Shown here piece after piece: positions 22,730-34,719 of a stretch of 64,000 nt of DNA. Source of the DNA: Camillea tinctor (lineage: Eukaryota; Ascomycota; Sordariomycetes; Xylariales; Xylariaceae). The notes beneath the pieces are model-generated. The model searched no databases, had not been told where the DNA came from, and saw nothing but the letters and a program-made list of their open reading frames with translations. A program made the translations under genes and the position numbers. The stretch covers positions 62,001-126,000 of the forward strand of contig MU394056.1 in assembly GCA_022578605.1 (NCBI GenBank), given 5' to 3'. Within the stretch, counting starts at the first letter, position 1, and each line of letters opens with the position of its first letter.

Positions 22730-25278
22730 TTATTCTGATGGTCTTTTCAAGAACTCTCTTGACTGTCTCTCTTCTCGTTCCTCTCTCTCAAGCTGTGCTG
22801 ATACCCGGCGCGCGTTTTGCAATAGATCCTGAAACGTGGGTGTCCGACTGATAGATGCACGGGATAAGCCATGGTCTAGTGTCTCTAACGTATCTGTAGA
22901 CTTTTGGCCATTGCTTCCTAGGTTTGTGAGTTGTTCCAGCTGGGCTACTGCAGTGCGGGCAATAGCTGCGAGACGGGCGGCTTCTTCATAATGACTGAGG
23001 CTGATGCTATCTGTAGTAGGACTGGTCACAAGACTTTGCCGACTGAAGCGACTTGGCTGTATAGATGGAGCAAGAGTCATCGTTTTTGATAGCCGGCAAT
23101 GATCACAGTGTTCGCATCCAGGCTTGGTTGCCGTCGCTATAAGTTCCTTGGATTGACGAGGGGATTCGCTAGCTTGGGAATGTTCTGTATGTGGGTTTGA
23201 CCTGTTAAGCGAATAGTCTTGCGGCCTAGATATTTCGCTAGCTTCACCTGATGACTTGTGCGTCCCTGCAGTTCCGGTCTCCTGGACGGGCGATTTAAGT
23301 GCGTTCTTTAGCTCCTGGGTAGATTCTATGGTAATAGAACCTCCCTTAGGAGGATGACCTTTTTTAATACTCTTCCATTCCATAAACAAAGCCGCGACAA
23401 CAGCAACAAGAGCTACCCCCATTGCACACAAAAATATTTTCGAGATAGCTTGATTGTACACGTCTCTTACAGTCTCGCGATACTCCGGTGATACTTTTGC
23501 AATCAGATCTCCGGCGCCTTCGCTTGTAATCTGGCTCGCATCAATGCCTGGAATATCGTTCAAATGGGACTGTAAATAGGTGCTGAGAAGATTCTGCCCA
23601 ACCGACGTAAAAATACCACCTCCAAGTTGCTGGGCGAAAAACATAATGGCAATACCGGTGGGCACATCAGGTAAAGGCAACACGGCCTGAGCCGCAAGAT
23701 TAGACGCTTGCATGCCGGCACCTAATCCGAAGCCAGCCACAACTTGAAATCCGATCCAGTGGGATGAAACTTCGTGGACCCTGAATGTACTCATAAGACC
23801 CTGACCGACAGCCAGGAGGCTAGGTGAAATAATCATTGCCGGTACATAATACCCGACTTTTTGCGTAAAAGCACCGGACAGGATGCTCGCCACGACCAAA
23901 CTGAGAACGAACGGGAGTGTATAAATACCGGACTGTATAGCAGTGGCACCTTGTACGATTTGGACTGGAGCCCGGTGTAAGCATTCTCACATATTGATTT
24001 CAATAGAAAAGATAACTGTGTGCATTTCGAGAACTTACACCAAAGAGGTAAGAAATATATAGCCATTAGAAAAGACCCGGCAAGTGCGAACATAAATATT
24101 GCCCCTGCTAGAATACTGCGATGACCGATCACTCTTCCAGGAACCGTGGCATTAGTTGGCAACAAGGCTTGAACGGCGACAAATGCAAGAAATAAGATGC
24201 CGAAGAGAGCGAGGAGAAGTATAATGCGCCAACTACCCCACGTGTATGTAGAACCACCCCATTGCAAGGCTATTAGGAGACAAACGATACTAGGGACGAA
24301 GAAGAAAGTTCCGAGAGGGTCCAAACGGGTAATCTGCTGCCAGATTGTTGCAGGCGCTTTCTCTCGCGTTGGAGTCCGGAGAATGAGGATAAGACACGCT
24401 GCTGCGACAGCACCAATAGGAAGGTTGACGTAGAAACACCATCTTACACAAAAGCTGTCAGTCGTGAAACTTGATGGCGAGCATCTGAAATACTAACCTC
24501 CATGAAACACCATCGGTGAAGGCTCCGCCAACGAGGGGGCCCAGGACAGAGGCAAGCCCGAAAACCATACCAAAGACCCCCTGAAATACCGGTCGTTTTC
24601 GGAGAGGCACCATGGGAATCATGATAATCATGACGCCAGAAAAGATCCCAGCCGAACCAAGACCGGCGATCGCACGGCCGATGATGAAGACGATTGAGCT
24701 CGGGGCTGCACCGCATATGACCGAACCGATTTCGAAAAGGGCAACGGTGACCAAGAAGGTTCTGAGATTTGGGTGTGAGTGAGCCAGCTATCAAACGGAC
24801 AAGGTGTTTAATGAAGACAATCGGAGAGGAAGGGAGAGGAAGGGATAGAGAGATGGATCATGGCATACCGCTTGACCTCGTAAAACCTGTATATTCTACC
24901 AAATAGTAATTGTGAAGCCGCGGTCGTCAGTTGATACGACGAGCCATACCAGCCGATATCTCCTAAACTATGAAATTCCTGGGTGATCTGAGGAGTAGCG
25001 GTCCCAATGATTGTACGATCAAGGGCCACGAGAAAGAGAGCCAGGAAAATGCTGACGATGATGGACCAAAATTTCAGAGTCTTGGGTTGGAACCTCTTTT
25101 CAGCTTCATCTTCAGTCACTGCAGTCGGCGGTGGTGCTGTCTTTGTTGCTTTCTCGACATCATTGACGGCAGCTTGGGAACGGTTTTCATCTCTTGCTCG
25201 TTCGGCGTGATCCATTATTATGGCTGTCGAAGTTGGATGAACAACCGTTTCGGATGTCCCCCCTGACGACTCTGTCAT
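22730..25278 (-). CDS. DHA2-type MFS drug/toxin exporter with long C-terminal tail
   Basis: Four exons are resolved: 25278-24869, 24761-24498, 24442-24039 and 23964-22730, giving about 770 residues. The hydrophilic N-terminus is followed by a first membrane helix ending [16 protein letters not shown], the DHA2 hallmark. Motif C is seen in [30 protein letters not shown] sequence, split across exons 2 and 3. About 14 membrane helices are expected. Family members export drugs, mycotoxins or siderophores by proton antiport at the plasma membrane. After the last helix ([21 protein letters not shown]) a soluble tail of about 210 residues follows, longer than usual, with a Cys cluster (GCEHCDHC) and a Glu/Arg-rich end ([14 protein letters not shown]). 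It lies tail-out from the Zn2Cys6 gene starting at 27936, with 2.7 kb between the two start codons. The substrate is unknown. Confidence 0.92.
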
Positions 25279-27935
25279 GAATGAGAAGAAAGAGGAAGAG
25301 AGTCAAAACAGGAGAGGAAAATAAACGGAATTAGAAAAAGGGAAGTGCAAAGTAGATATTTACGGCTCAAGATTCAATAAAACCAAGACTCAAGGGCTTG
25401 TCGAACACCTTTTCTTTTTACTTATTGAGGGCTCGCGCCTCGGTAATAAGACATGGAACCAATGGAGGCGTCAAAATATTGAATCACTCGCACCAGACGA
25501 TCCCGCCGCTACAGAGAGATCGTCTCAAGATATAAAAAGAGGATGGGTAGTCCGTCTTAACTCTGAGTCCTACCTTACACAGATACAGATGCGGATGCAG
25601 AAACAGCAACACCGTTATCATCATCGGGACTGCACGGGCGACTTAGCAGATCGCATGAAAGACGTCTGGGCACATCTAGTGTCCAGCTCGCCATGTTGTG
25701 CATGCAGCCGATCTTGATCCTCAATATAGCCCGAGTGGCAGACGCCTAGTAGCCTAGTTGGTTCTTCAAGTCGGCTAAAAAGTTGGGGAAGCTCCGGATA
25801 GGGTTTCCTTTAGACACGGGAAAGGGGCAGAGTAGCAACGAGGCTTGAGAAGGATGAAGCCGGATTGGATATCTATCACCTACTTACCGTTACCTACACA
25901 TGATCTAACTAGCTTGTTGGTATTAGTGCAGTGAATTGAGGAGGACATGAGAACGATTCTAATCTGTCAATGGGGTCGGGATACATTCGACAGGGGGATT
26001 TTGTTTGTCTGTTTGTTTGTTTGTTGGTTGGTTGGTTGGTTGGAGATACCGAAGATGATACGGAATCTAGGTGTAAGTGAGTATGTAAGTATGTAAGTGA
26101 AGATGCAGCTGGCTATAGAGACCTGACCTTTTAGAGGTCGATACAGACATCATGCATGCACAACTTCCACTGTGCGTTACTGAGAGTTAGGTTACACCAA
26201 ATGACCATAAGTGCCACGTGCGTCAGCTATGTAGCAAAGTTGCGAAGCAGAGAAGGTACACATCAGCCTTGGCAGCTGGGAAAGGGACTTGAAAAAAAAG
26301 AGTGGAAACTGCATAGCTAGTGTACAACGTGGTACATTAGTAGGTAAGCATAGTAGCACTGGCAGCCTCCCTGTAGCGGGTTGTTCGGAAGTGATGAATT
26401 TCTCTTCGGTCCCGAGACTTGTCGCCCTCGCTCCCGAATAACTCGAATTCATCCATCCAACCAAGAAGAACCCCTGACAGCCCTGACCAACAAACACACA
26501 GGCAACCCCTTGATTGCCTCGACAGCCTTATACCAGGTGGGCCTTGGGGATTCCTTTTGCATCCTTCGTTTCTCTTGCTAAGCAACTTTGATCGGGAGTC
26601 GGAATTAATAGGCTCCTATGTTGAGGCAGCCTGAGGTGACACTCGCAATTAGAAGTAGGACTACATACATAGAATTAGGACAAAGGTCGGGGGATGCAAG
26701 TTGCGATGTTGCGATGTTGCGATTCTTTGCGATTCCTACATGAACAAGCCTGAGCTTCTAAGCTTCCTGCATACCTACCTAGGTAGGTACTAAACTAAAC
26801 ACGCCGAGTATACACGTACATACTCAGAATTCCAATTTCATAACCAGCGAATTACAAACATATCAGCGCATACTAACTTAACTCACCATGTGCCCGTTGG
26901 ATGTAGACCCTGGCCTTTGTGGTCTGGTATTAGCTAAGGTGTGTACAAAGACTATCAAAATACATGTCTGAAAATACAGTGTCTGCGTGTACGGAAATAA
27001 CGTAGACAGGTACCTACCTACATCCTACCGTACTGCGTACGTATGTATCTTAAAGCTTCAATTCCCGAGATTTTGAGGTAAGTGCAAATCGCGTTTTTTT
27101 TTTTTCGTCTCCTTTCTTTTTTCCCCCTTTCCTTCTTTCTTTGCTTTCTCTTCCTTCCTCAAATCTTTTTTTTACTGCTACCACTACTACTACTACACTA
27201 CTACTACTTTTGCTGCTGTATCACAACGTACATCCATTACTACTTACACACGGTAGAACTGACAGGGACAGGGAGAGGAAAAAAGGAGGTACGTACTTTT
27301 ACGTATAGATTTCTCCTTTTGGGACCTTCATCGGTCAGCTCTCTTCTATTGTTACATCCACACAATTGGAGTCCATTAGTAAGTAGAACATTGAAGGTCG
27401 GGGTCGAGGAGAGCCCGTGCTTGGGCAAATCCTCCCCTCCTCATCATTATTATCCCCCCTCCGGCAAAGGTCCAGAAAAAGGTCATTGATCCAATACTAT
27501 CATTCTTACTGCTACTTGTCACTATAACCTATACTACTGCTACTACTATTATTATCCATTATTTCTCCAGCCTTCTTCTTCTTATTCTTCTACCAAACGC
27601 GAAGTGTCGGTCCCGAAACCCCGCACCTCTTTCTCTTCATCCACCCGCGTCTTCGTTCACATCACCAATCAAAGCTATTCGTTGCCGCCTCGCGCAGCAT
27701 CTCACGGTTCACTTCATGTAAAACAAAAGGTCTTTTCTGTCTGGTAACCCAGTCGAGCTTTATCAAACCTCTATCCGCTAACTGTACGCGTGCGCTAACG
27801 GTGTACCATACCGTCACCGTCACTGTCACCGTCACTGTCCAAGAAAAAAAAAGATAATAATAATAATAAAACTTGTTTCCCCCTCCCACACACCCCCCCT
27901 TTCGATCTCTCGGGACCGACTGGGCTCTCGTTATC
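25279..27935. other. Divergent intergenic region between exporter and Zn2Cys6 gene
   Basis: The region could serve both divergent genes. It contains a TTTG/TTGG microsatellite (about 25996-26042), repeated TTGCGATG units (26700-26730), TACCTAGGTA sequence near 26775, CT-rich tracts (27098-27180) and a GTCACC/GTCACT repeat at 27810-27838. No gene is supported. Confidence 0.55.
25996..26042. repeat. TTTG/TTGG microsatellite
   Basis: About six TGTT-type and then five GGTT-type tetranucleotides run back to back. Confidence 0.8.
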
Positions 27936-30523
27936 ATGCCCGAAACCCCAGAGTCTCAATCTGGTGATGGCAACTCTGCATATAATCAGACTACGCCGAC
28001 GGGTGCCTCGTCCACTCACACGCCCCCGAACCCGGACTCCTCTTTCGTGAAGGTCACCCGCGGCCATAGCTGTGTCCTGTGCCAGCAGCGCAAAGTGCGT
28101 TGTGATAAGAAGAAGCCATGCTCCAACTGTGTCAGGGCCGGGGTCGACTGTCGTGTCGTGCCACCTCAACCGCCAAGGCGGAGGAAAAAACGGATTCCCG
28201 AACGTGATCTTGTCGACCGTTTGAGGAAGTATGAGACGTTGCTGTCTCAGAACGGGATTGAGTTTGAATCACTTGGGCCGGATATCAAGATCACCGATCC
28301 TGGCACTGTAGAAGAAGGCGACGAACTGGAGGCCGACTTTATGAGACAGCGAGTCCAGGAGTCCCCCGCCGGTGCCGATCCCGAGTTAATATCGTCTCCC
28401 GGCGAGAATCTCCACAGACCCAAGTAAGCTGATCGGCAACTATATCTCCTATCTTCTTTTCTTTTTCTCTCCTTTTTCTTCTTCTTTGTGCTTTTCCTCT
28501 TCTTCCCCCTTTCTCCTGCCAATGCCGGTGCTAACCCACGACTCACGGGGATAGAACCTTCAAGTGGTTTCCTTTCCAGAAAGAGGTTAGTCTCATATAT
28601 GCTTCTGTTTTAATATTAGACTTTGACCTTGAGTCTTCTAACATGAATCAAGTTTCGGTTGCATGAGGGCTTTATTCGGGACTCGTCTGACGAGGAAGAC
28701 GTTGGGTCTTCTATTAACAGAGCCTACGACAAGATGTTTGACAACGCAGACGGCTTCCCGTTCATGGTTGGCGGCCAGTTTGAAAGTGTCACCGACCTGC
28801 ATCCGCCTGCCATCCAAATATTCCAGTTGTGGCAAATCTACCTGGACAATGTCAACCCCCTTCTTCGACTCACTCACGTGCCCACGCTTCAGGTGCGCAT
28901 AATCGAAGCCGGGGCGAACCTGGATAAAGTGTCGAGGAGCCTCGAGGCCCTAATGTTTGCAATTTACTTTATGGCCATTACTAGTCTCACTGATGCTGAA
29001 ACCGAAGAAACCTTCAACGAACCGAGGCCAGCCTTGCTTACTAAATACTATAATGGTACACAGCAGGCATTAATGAACGCAGGCTTTATGCGCATGCCCG
29101 ACTTGACTATTTTGCAAGCCTATCTATTATACTGTGTAAGACAGCACTTAAAGCGCCGATTTCTTCCCTTAACTCACAACTTATATGTAATTATTAGCAT
29201 GGTATACGACAATACTCGGACCCCCGATCGCTGTTCTGCCTCACCGGAATAGGCGTTCGCCTAGCTCATCGGTTGGGTCTGCATCGGGACGGTGCCTCAT
29301 TTGGATTTTCCCCGTTCGAAGTAGAGCAGAGAAGAAGATTGTGGTGGACACTCGCAGGTTATGACAGACGAATAGGGGAAATGTGTGGATCGACCATTAC
29401 TGCTATCTCTAGCGGGGGAAACTGCAAACTACCATTGAACATTAATGACGCAGACCTGCACATAAACGCTAGAGACCCTCCGATCCCTCGAACCGATGCC
29501 ACGGAAATGATTTTTGCGCTCACGCGGCTCGAATTCTCCAAAGCTCCGGGAAGCGACAAGATGAGGGCCCAGCTATCACCAGCGAACCCACAGGCTGTTA
29601 CGAACTTAGCAGACCACCGTCTTTCAAGTTACCTGGAGCAATTTGCCCACTATATGGAAGAGACATACCTGAAGCACTGCAACCCGAAAATTCCGTTACA
29701 CTACATGACTCTTCTTATGACCAGGGCCAATATCTGCAAACTCAAAGTGGGTGCAGGTTTCTTTCGCGTTGCTATAACGGCTCCACAGCCTCTACCGCCA
29801 TCTGAAAGCGAAGCTTTGTTCATCGAAGCCATAAAGATGGTGGAATACGATGGCATGATACAGGCCCATGAAAGCTTGAAAGGGTTTCTTTGGTATATGG
29901 GAATGCACTTCCCATTCCCGGCATATGTATGCCTTCTCACCGAGCTGCGCACCCGTACAACGGGAGACCTCTGCGAGCGTGCTTGGGAGGCGATTTTCGA
30001 ACACGCCGAGAGGAGAAAATTGACTTCACACGTCCGTAGCCCCTTACATCTCTCATTCAGCGGCCTCTTCGTCAAAGCTTGGGACGCGCGGGAAGCGGCC
30101 GAAGCTGCGTTAGGCCGCACACTTGCCCCTCCCCGGCTAATCACCCTCATGCGTCAGCTTGAGGCTCGGCAGCCCAAGAAAGAAAAGCAGAAAACACCAG
30201 CGCCTACCCCATCGCCTAAAATCCCCGTCGTGAGCGCCTCGTTTGTGTCAGCACCACCCCAGCACTCCCCTGAGGCGTCGGCGGAAACCTCAGTGCCTCC
30301 AGGTACCATGCCAATGTATCCAGGCAATGACATGTTTCCCGGCATGCAGCCTGTGGATATCAATCGTCAATTTTCGAATGCGTTTCCCGATGTCAATTTT
30401 GGAGGAGAGATGGATTGGGAGATGCTAATGCAAGAATACAGCAATTTTATACCAATCCCCTTACCTCCCTATAGCACTTCTATACCACAACCCCAAGACC
30501 CTTCTCAAGCCTCATGGCGCTGA
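27936..30523 (+). CDS. Zn2Cys6 fungal transcription factor with MHR domain
   Basis: Four exons are resolved: 27936-28423, 28555-28585 (31 bp), 28653-29135 and 29198-30523, giving about 775 residues. The zinc cluster is complete: Cys46, 49, 56, 62, 65 and 72 (CVLCQQRKVRC and CSNCVRAGVDC). It is followed by a basic linker (PRRRKKRIPERD) and a short coiled dimerisation segment (LVDRLRKYETLLSQNG). The fungal-specific regulatory domain is clear from QYSDPRSLF, VRLAHRLGLHRDG and QRRRLWWTLAGYD. The last 150 residues are Pro/Met-rich and look like an activation region. The start at 27936 is used because the frame upstream has no ATG. The factor likely binds CGG-type sites as a dimer. It faces the divergent exporter gene, so local regulation is possible but not shown. 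Confidence 0.93.
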
Positions 30524-31817
30524 ATCGCACGGCTTCAGTATTTTTGGGGATGGCTGTACAATTTTTTCCCTCATATCATTTCTTTAACGTGGCGATGATG
30601 CTTTGGATGAATGACGATAAATATAAAAGGATTACTGGTCTGGCTTCTCGAAGATCGAAGAACATACCCGGGATTTTCCTCCTTACATGTCTTTCTAACT
30701 GTTTCTATATTTTTAACAAACCTATACCTCTACCACTTTTTCTTGGTACTTATGACGATTGAGAAATACGGTCTTTTGACTGGTCGATATATAACCTCTC
30801 ACTTGATATACAATGAAATACTCTATGGATACAAATTCCGTTCGAGGAATATAACGTATTGAAAGCAAACTTCTTAGCTGTGTTACTTTTCTGTGACCGG
30901 CCTCTTGAGCAAGACTAATTAGATAATGGAGAAGGACTTGATTGGTGCATGAAACATGGATTTTGCCCCTACCTAGGTACCTACTTAGATTTTAATATAT
31001 ACGTAGTGGCATGACGCAAGAGCATGATAGGCCAAGGCTTATACACCACCATCTAGTATGCAACTACCTTGAGTGTAAGTGAAGATCCGATTGGTCATAT
31101 CCAATCATATCATATTGTATCATATCATGCTAAGATACCTAGGTTCATTTAGAATAGGTCCGTCTAAGAGTTTATATAAAGGTGCCATTTGAAGAGTCGA
31201 CGATAAGGATACGGATGGTATTATAAAAGAAGGCAGAATGTGAAACCAAAAGAAAAAAAAGAAAGGCCCGCCTAAAAGTGATAGAAAGGGGTAGTAGTGA
31301 AGTACCTGGAAGATATCGCGTGGCACAAAGATGGGCCGAAGCCAGCTTATACACGCAACTTAGGTACCTATTGAAACCCCAGTTTCGGTAGATAGTATCG
31401 CACGTCTTGTCCCTTCTACCGTGTGGGATCATCTTGGGTTCTAGTTACATAACCTAGTTCTACGTCTCCTTTCTTCATAGTGCTCACCCTCTTAGGATAC
31501 TTGTAGCCCTTACTCCCCTCCCCTCCCCTTAACCATCTCGAACGCTATCGCGTTATGACATATGAATAACACTTCCGGAATCCGTTCACGAAGCCGGAGA
31601 GGGAGGCGTGCGCGGAGGAGGTACTTTAAGTTTCTGTGTGGAAAGAATACGCATTAGTTAGCCTATACTCATATGCAATATTCCTCCTGTTTTTTAATTT
31701 GTCAAAAAAAAAAATCGTTCTACGCATCTTCCGTCGCTATTCAGCTGCTTCCCCCTTTTTTCTCTTTTAAAATCAAGGGGAGAGTGTGTATGCAAAAGAA
31801 GAGAGGAGTAAGAAGGC
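30524..31817. other. Intergenic between convergent genes
   Basis: This holds the 3' flanks of the Zn2Cys6 gene and of the second DHA2 gene. A TACCTAGGTA palindrome lies at 30970-30979, ATCATAT repeats at 31100-31125 and a C-rich tract at 31515-31530. No gene is supported. Confidence 0.55.
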
Positions 31818-34124
31818 TTAGATGGAAAGGTTAGGAAGGATAATCATCAGAATACAACTCACAACCAGAAACCACGATAGCGCAAAGCTCAGCGCCGCTG
31901 CGGCCAGGAAGAACAGCCACACGTTGCCCATAGCGGCGGCGACGCGGGACGATACGGCTGCGCGCGCTGCAGGCCCGAGAGCCTGGTACGCGTCGCTGCT
32001 GGTCCCGGCTACAAGGTCGGTTATCATTGCTATTGCTGGTGCGGTCGTCGTCGCGGTAGTAGTGGATAGGGAGGCGGGATCCATGCTGCTGCCACTTGCG
32101 GGAGGGGGGAGGAGGATGTCGGATATGCCGGTGAGCTCCTGGACGGCAATGTTTTGGTATAGCGTTCCCGAGGCCGCGAGGAAAATCGCCATGCCGAGGG
32201 TTTGAGCTGCGGTTTGGAGGGGGAGGAAGGGATGTTAGCAAAACGTAGGGTCAGAAATAGAGATGTTGGTCAGGGGAAGGGGCTAGATAGGACAGATAAT
32301 ACGGGGGAGAAAGAACTCGGTTAATAGACGTACAAATGGCCATCGCTCCAATGGCATCTGATGTCTCCTCTGCGGGTACCATGGCCTGGATTATGGCTAC
32401 GCCGGCGACAATGTAGCAGCCCGCGCCAGCACCGATGAGGATCGTGTAGCCGTATATGTTCGGGTTTGGGGTTTCTTCATTGACAGTGCCTGGTAATACA
32501 ATAAGATTCCGAAGAACATAGAAATAAAACGTGTGGGTAGCTAGACTCAATACACTCCGAGATTGTGGGAGTATATGTAGAGCCTGAGAGAGGGGGGTGG
32601 AAAGGGGCTTATATGATTTACGGGTTAGCGTACACATTAAAGCACATCCGATCAATGAGAGGCTACTTCCAACGATATACCATGGTGAGATATATGGGAA
32701 TCGAGGCATTAGGCTTCCATTGAGCATGGAGACGACGACCATGGATATGATAAGGGGGAGCAGACGAACACCCGCAACCAATGGCCCATCACCCTAGGTT
32801 AGTGAAAATGGTATCAGCTTTGGTGTAGGATAGGAGAAGATATCGTAGGATAGGAGAAGATATCCTAGACGGGACATACACGAGTAAACTGAAAGAATAA
32901 CGGGATGTAATAAGTCATCGCCTAAAACAGCATCAGGTTAGCGAGAGGATGGGAGCATGGTTTCTGTGCTTTTCTTGCTACTACTTACTAGAATAATTCC
33001 CGAAGATAAGAACATCTGCACCTGCAGATTCACCAGGATAGGCCTCTTAAGATAGTGCGCCGGGTAGAGCCTATGCTCCCTCGCGACCCCGGGGTGGAAC
33101 TTCGTCAGCGCAATACTCGCGACCAGCAAAGCGCCCGCCACAACCCAGAGGGCGATCTCCGCGCCCGAGTCCCAAGCAAGCACCGTGCCGCCGAAGCTGA
33201 TCGCCGTGATGAGGCACGCGGAGCCGGCCAGGAACACAGCAATCATAGGCCAGTCGATCATGCGGCACTTCTGGCTCAACGTCCTGTCGGGCTGCGGGTC
33301 GATCGAGGGGAACAGGAGGATGTACGCAGGGGCGAAGAGCGCCCCGACCACAAGGTTGATGTAGAAGCCCTGGAGAAACGTCGCGCGACCCGTCAGCACG
33401 CCCCATTAGCAGCCAGGTCGCGGAACCAAAACTCACCCAGCGCCACGTCGCCGCGCTCGCCGCGAACGCGCCCCCTATCTACCAAGCATCCGCGTCAGCC
33501 CACAACCCCCCTTTTTCCCTTTTTTTTTTGCTATCGCAGCTTACTCACCACCGGCCCCACCACGCTGCCCACGCCCCAAACCGCCGTGCTGCCCGCCAGA
33601 TACGCGGGCCTCTCGCGCGGGCCCGTGAGCAGCGACACGTAGTTTAGTGTTCCCGCGTAGATGCCGCAGCCGCCGAGCCCGGCGACGGCGCGGCCGGCGA
33701 CCAGGGCCGACGTGGTAGGCGCGGCGCCGCACACCGCGCTGCCGGCCTCGAAGAGCACGATGCTGCACAGGTACACGGCGCGCGTGCCGAACACCCCGTA
33801 GCACTGCCCCCAGGCGAGGATGGCGAGCCCGCCGAGGGCGAAGCCCGTGCCGATCCAGGGGAGGAGCGAGACGTGTCCGAGGGTGTGGAGGATGGAGGGT
33901 TGGATGTCGGCGGTCTAGAGGGGAGGTTAGCCAGGGGGGGAGGTTGGTAGAGATGAGATATGGGAGAGCGGAGAGGGGAGGGGAGGGGGGGGATGGCTTA
34001 CGATGGTGTTGTCCACGGCGAAGAGAAATGTGGTTGAGAGCATCGCGCTGTAGACTATGGCCCATCGTATGCCATGGATTTGACGGGGTGGAGACTTCTG
34101 TTGGGTTTCTGGAGTTGGTGACAT
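31818..34124 (-). CDS. DHA2-type MFS exporter
   Basis: Eight exons are resolved: 34124-34002, 33914-33549, 33478-33437, 33369-32989, 32921-32880, 32793-32634, 32489-32334 and 32206-31818, giving about 552 residues with every join in phase. The first helix ends FLFAVDNTI. The cytosolic loop and motif C are seen in GRAVAGLGGCGIYAG and VGSVVGPVIGGAF, then WRWGFYINL, which is the typical DHA2 join. The last helices are LGMAIFLAASGTLYQ and VWLFFLAAAALSFAL. It probably exports small molecules by proton antiport at the plasma membrane; the substrate is unknown. Its start codon is about 600 bp downstream of the Zn2Cys6 gene's stop on the same strand, making a regulator-exporter pair. Exons 2-4 are markedly GC-rich. 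The intron at 32794-32879 contains a perfect 20 bp tandem duplication. Confidence 0.92.
32825..32864. repeat. Perfect 20 bp tandem duplication inside an intron
   Basis: Two adjacent identical 20 bp units, each starting GTAGGATAGG, occupy 32825-32844 and 32845-32864 in the fifth intron of the DHA2 gene. No exon or splice site is touched. Confidence 0.9.
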
Positions 34125-34719
34125 GATGGGGGTCGTAGCTTGGGGGCCCGGTCCAGGACCCTTTTCGACCTGGGACTCCTTGGGGGTTTCTATCGTGATA
34201 GACTAAATTATTTTATACTATGGATGTTCTGTTAGACCTGATGTGACCTACCACGGCAATTGACGTCAATACTGTTAGAATAGTTGCAGATTAGAACTAA
34301 TTTGTACCCTATTTTCTTTTATTCTCTGGCTTGGAGTCGATTAGCTCTTGGACTATCGCTGTATAATATCGAGAGAAGAGTATGTGATGGAATATATTGA
34401 CTTTTTATATGAAAACATTAAGAAACCCCGAGACGTAGGAAGAGCAGTTTGCGAGGTGTAGTCTTTTATAGACAGCGGCCCCTACCGGAGACATAAGCTA
34501 GGTAAACGAGATCTGACCCCTTAATACTGGAAAGACACCAATTAGAAGGGAAGGACTTCTAGACATATCCGGTGTTTTCTCCAGAGTGCCTTATAGATCA
34601 GTTGTGGATATCTTTATTCCGGCAAATAGACGCGGTATCATCGGCCGATATCGTGATTTCATTGGTTCCTACAAACGCTATAGACGCGGGCATATATCGT
34701 ATGCTTCTTGGCGTGGTCA
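34125..34719. other. Intergenic between Zn2Cys6 gene and its downstream exporter
   Basis: This is the promoter region of the exporter (reading left) and the 3' flank of the Zn2Cys6 gene. A TATACTATG-rich stretch near 34210 is visible. No gene is supported. Confidence 0.5.

Noticed and set aside
27082..27489. Plus-strand frame of 135 codons with Phe/Leu/Ser-rich start
   Set aside because: It is made by pyrimidine-rich leader DNA upstream of the Zn2Cys6 gene; no domain or codon pattern is seen.
33055..33642. Plus-strand frame of 195 codons opposite the second DHA2 gene
   Set aside because: It crosses exons and introns of the transporter and reads as Arg/Pro-rich low complexity.
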